Assembly: GCA_009773475.1 (NCBI GenBank)
Contig: WSXV01000005.1
Location: 81,491 to 145,490, forward strand
Reading direction: 5' to 3'
Origin: Desulfobulbaceae bacterium
GTDB taxonomy: Bacteria; Desulfobacterota; Desulfobulbia; Desulfobulbales; Desulfocapsaceae
Length of the DNA stretch: 64,000 bases
Each line of letters begins with the position of its first letter. The stretch's first letter is position 1. Under the pieces are notes generated by a model that was given only the letters and a program-made list of their open reading frames with translations, made no database searches and was not told the origin of the DNA. Both the position numbers and the translations under genes were made by a program. Positions 62,321 through 64,000 of the stretch are shown in pieces.

Positions 62321-63726
62321 GAGGGTGTTCCTTGCTGCCAGAAAGTCATCAGCGAGACAGCTAATTCAGGGACCTCGTCGTCAGAGACTGTTCTCATGTC
62401 CAGAAGAAAGACCTCATCTTCAACTCTGCCAATGACCGGCAGAGAGAGCTTCCGCAGTCCATGTTCCATTGCGCTGATCGATACCTTCTCAAGTTGAAAG
62501 GCTACTGCCCAGCTTGGCAGGCCATGCTCAGGCATGGCACCGCCACCCACCCTTGACATGGTGGGACGCAGGCTGATGGAATACCCGAGAGGCAAGCTGC
62601 TCTGCACCCTGCACATTAGTTTCTTTGCTCTTTTCTTAATAAGTTCTATGGGTTGAGTCAACATTCTAAGAGTGGGCACGGTGTTCAGGGCTTGATCTAG
62701 ATCATAATAATTACGTAACACTGCCTCAAGCGAAGCAAGGGTGAATTTGTCAATACGCAGGGCCCGATTCAGGGGGTTACGCTTGATCCGCTCAATAGCT
62801 GTTTTCTTCCCTACGATAATACCGGCTTGAGGCCCGCCTAGAAGCTTGTCGCCGCTGAAGGTGACAACATCAACCCCAGCCTTTACAATTTCCTGAACGG
62901 TTGGCTCTTGCGGTAGGCCAAAAGGTGAAAGGTCGACCAGGCAGCCACTTCCTAAGTCTTCCATAACCATCAGGCCATGCGCATGGGCAAGGGTGGCCAA
63001 TTCTTCAGCAGAAACTTCAGAGGTAAATCCTATTATTCTGAAATTTGAGGTGTGAACCTTAAGCAACATGGCGGTATCATCGGTGATCACCTTCTCGTAG
63101 TCCGCCAGGTGGGTTCTATTAGTGGCTCCGACTTCGATGAGTTGCGCCCCGCTTTTAGCTATAACATCAGGTATTCTGAACGATCCGCCGATTTCAACCA
63201 ACTGCCCTCGGGACACAATAACTTGTTTACCACTGGCTAGAGAGTCAATTGCCAGCAGGACGGCAGCGGCATTATTGTTTACAACCAGAGCCGCTTCAGC
63301 TCCTGTAAGGTCGCAGATAATTTCTTCCACCAGGCTGTATCTGCTGCCTCGTTTGCCCGTGGTAAGGTTAAACTCCAGATTGGTATAATGGGCCCCGGCT
63401 CGTTGAAGGGCTTCAACCATAAACGAGGAGAGCAACGAGCGGCCAAGATTAGTATGAATGACGACTCCAGTGCCATTAATAACCCGTCGCAGATTCATCT
63501 GGTTTTTTAAGGCAATGGCCTCAATAAAACGCTTGTGCCACTGTTCATGGGTTAAAAGAACGCAGCTTTTGTCATTGTTTAAAATACGTTGTCGCTCAGA
63601 ATCTACGCAGTGACGTACTGCAAGTTTGACCAGTCGGGATGGGATGGACTGTGTTGAGTTGCTTATATCAGCTAGGCTCTCATCAATTTTAGGCAGGGCG
63701 CTAAGAAGTTGTTTTTTATCAATCAT
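62317..63726 (-). CDS. selA: L-seryl-tRNA(Sec) selenium transferase
   Basis: PLP enzyme that converts Ser-tRNA(Sec) to selenocysteinyl-tRNA. The 469-residue protein has RVINGTGVVIHTNLGRSLLS, NLEFNLTTGKRGSRYSLVE, VVNNNAAAVLLAIDSL, VSRGQLVEIGGSFRIPDV and the PLP lysine in TFSGDKLLGGPQAG. ATG 63726 is taken as start; a TTG at 63738 would add four residues. It predicts selenoproteins and selB/selC elsewhere in the genome. It is first gene of an operon with the TPR, LOG and pilT genes. Confidence 0.96.
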   Translation of the reverse strand: MIDKKQLLSALPKIDESLADISNSTQSIPSRLVKLAVRHCVDSERQRILNNDKSCVLLTHEQWHKRFIEAIALKNQMNLRRVINGTGVVIHTNLGRSLLSSFMVEALQRAGAHYTNLEFNLTTGKRGSRYSLVEEIICDLTGAEAALVVNNNAAAVLLAIDSLASGKQVIVSRGQLVEIGGSFRIPDVIAKSGAQLIEVGATNRTHLADYEKVITDDTAMLLKVHTSNFRIIGFTSEVSAEELATLAHAHGLMVMEDLGSGCLVDLSPFGLPQEPTVQEIVKAGVDVVTFSGDKLLGGPQAGIIVGKKTAIERIKRNPLNRALRIDKFTLASLEAVLRNYYDLDQALNTVPTLRMLTQPIELIKKRAKKLMCRVQSSLPLGYSISLRPTMSRVGGGAMPEHGLPSWAVAFQLEKVSISAMEHGLRKLSLPVIGRVEDEVFLLDMRTVSDDEVPELAVSLMTFWQQGTPS

Positions 63727-63909
63727 AAGGTAAGGCAAACAAGCGGGAAGAGGTCCATGGTATAAGATAAAAGGATGTTGTTCATATAATAATCACCCGC
63801 TATGTTAGGGTTTATACAGGCTAAAGGCAAACAATTTCATATCTTAAAATGAAGATATCGACAAATTTGAAAAAAAGAAACAAGTGGAATCGATTTTATT
63901 TTTTTTTTA

Positions 63910-63939
63910 TTGACATGAGCGTAGGGATTGTAGTAGTTT
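63910..63939 (+). promoter_or_regulatory. Probable strong outward promoter at the window edge
   Basis: A perfect -35 box TTGACA (63910-63915) is preceded by a long A/T tract resembling an UP element (63890-63909). A weak -10 (TAGTTT, 63934-63939) follows at 18 bp, then a GC-rich GCGCC. This composition is typical of stable-RNA promoters, so an rRNA or tRNA gene may lie just beyond base 64000. Confidence 0.4.
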
Positions 63940-64000
63940 CGCGCCTTCTCGAGTTCATGAAGTCTTGAAGAGATTGTCAGTCCTTGAGGGGTAGTGATTG

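Noticed and set aside
1..64000. CRISPR array, prophage or complete defence island
   Set aside because: No regularly spaced repeats and no phage structural, integrase or Cas genes were seen. The AAA/DUF4143 gene alone is not enough to claim a defence system.

Overview
This is a bacterial chromosome segment. Gene content points to an anaerobic member of the Desulfobacterota, probably near Desulfobulbales. The clues are a small dicluster ferredoxin with a CxxDxxC motif of the Desulfovibrio africanus FdIII kind, selA, a short ArgA-like acetyltransferase, large DUF748 proteins, the cdaA-cdaR-glmM cluster, type IV pilus genes with a sigma-54 promoter, and a Y1 (REP-associated) transposase relic. 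No rRNA gene or other taxonomic marker lies inside the window, so this placement is inference from gene families. Layout: 1-2.5 kb holds the 3' part of folC, an HNH nuclease and a convergent MscS channel. 2.6-7.1 kb holds tRNA-Arg(CCG), an exported protein, an OmpA-domain protein, an SRPBCC protein and a chemoreceptor. 7.9-12.9 kb holds a DUF748 envelope protein, a macro-domain hydrolase and thiM. 13.1-17.5 kb holds a glycosyltransferase facing a three-gene operon (PP2C phosphatase, FemAB-like transferase, deacetylase-like protein), plausibly for surface carbohydrate. 17.5-21.4 kb is the accessory stretch: transposon ends, two small unknown genes, a 5'-truncated RTX gene, a frameshifted transposase between inverted repeats, and an AAA/DUF4143 ATPase. 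21.5-31.6 kb is housekeeping: tRNA-Gln(CTG), amrB, cysS, ampG, mutY, a flavodoxin, a PGPGW membrane protein and a second DUF748 protein. 31.9-35.2 kb is cdaA-cdaR-glmM, linking c-di-AMP synthesis to cell-wall precursor synthesis. 35.6-44.2 kb is a minor-pilin operon (FimT/GspH, PilW, PilV, PilX, PilY1 and two small genes) behind a good sigma-54 promoter. It converges on an operon encoding a copper-chaperone-like protein, a histidine kinase and an NtrC-type activator. 47.8-51.1 kb has two polyphosphate kinase 2 genes converging on a phosphofructokinase with unusual specificity residues. 51.4-63.7 kb is all on the minus strand: GNAT-secA, membrane protein-alr-argS, ferredoxin, and selA-TPR-LOG-pilT. 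The window ends in what looks like a strong promoter reading outwards. How genes work together: the best supported functional units are cdaA-cdaR-glmM; the pilus set (minor pilins, PilY1, and the retraction ATPase PilT 15 kb away) with a nearby sigma-54 activator; the polyphosphate/PFK neighbourhood; and the carbohydrate cluster at 13-17 kb. I see no CRISPR array, prophage or recognisable complete defence system. The most unusual points are the degenerate transposon next to the truncated RTX gene, the PilY1 N-terminal tandem repeat, the HMA-kinase-activator operon, and the PFK active-site motif.
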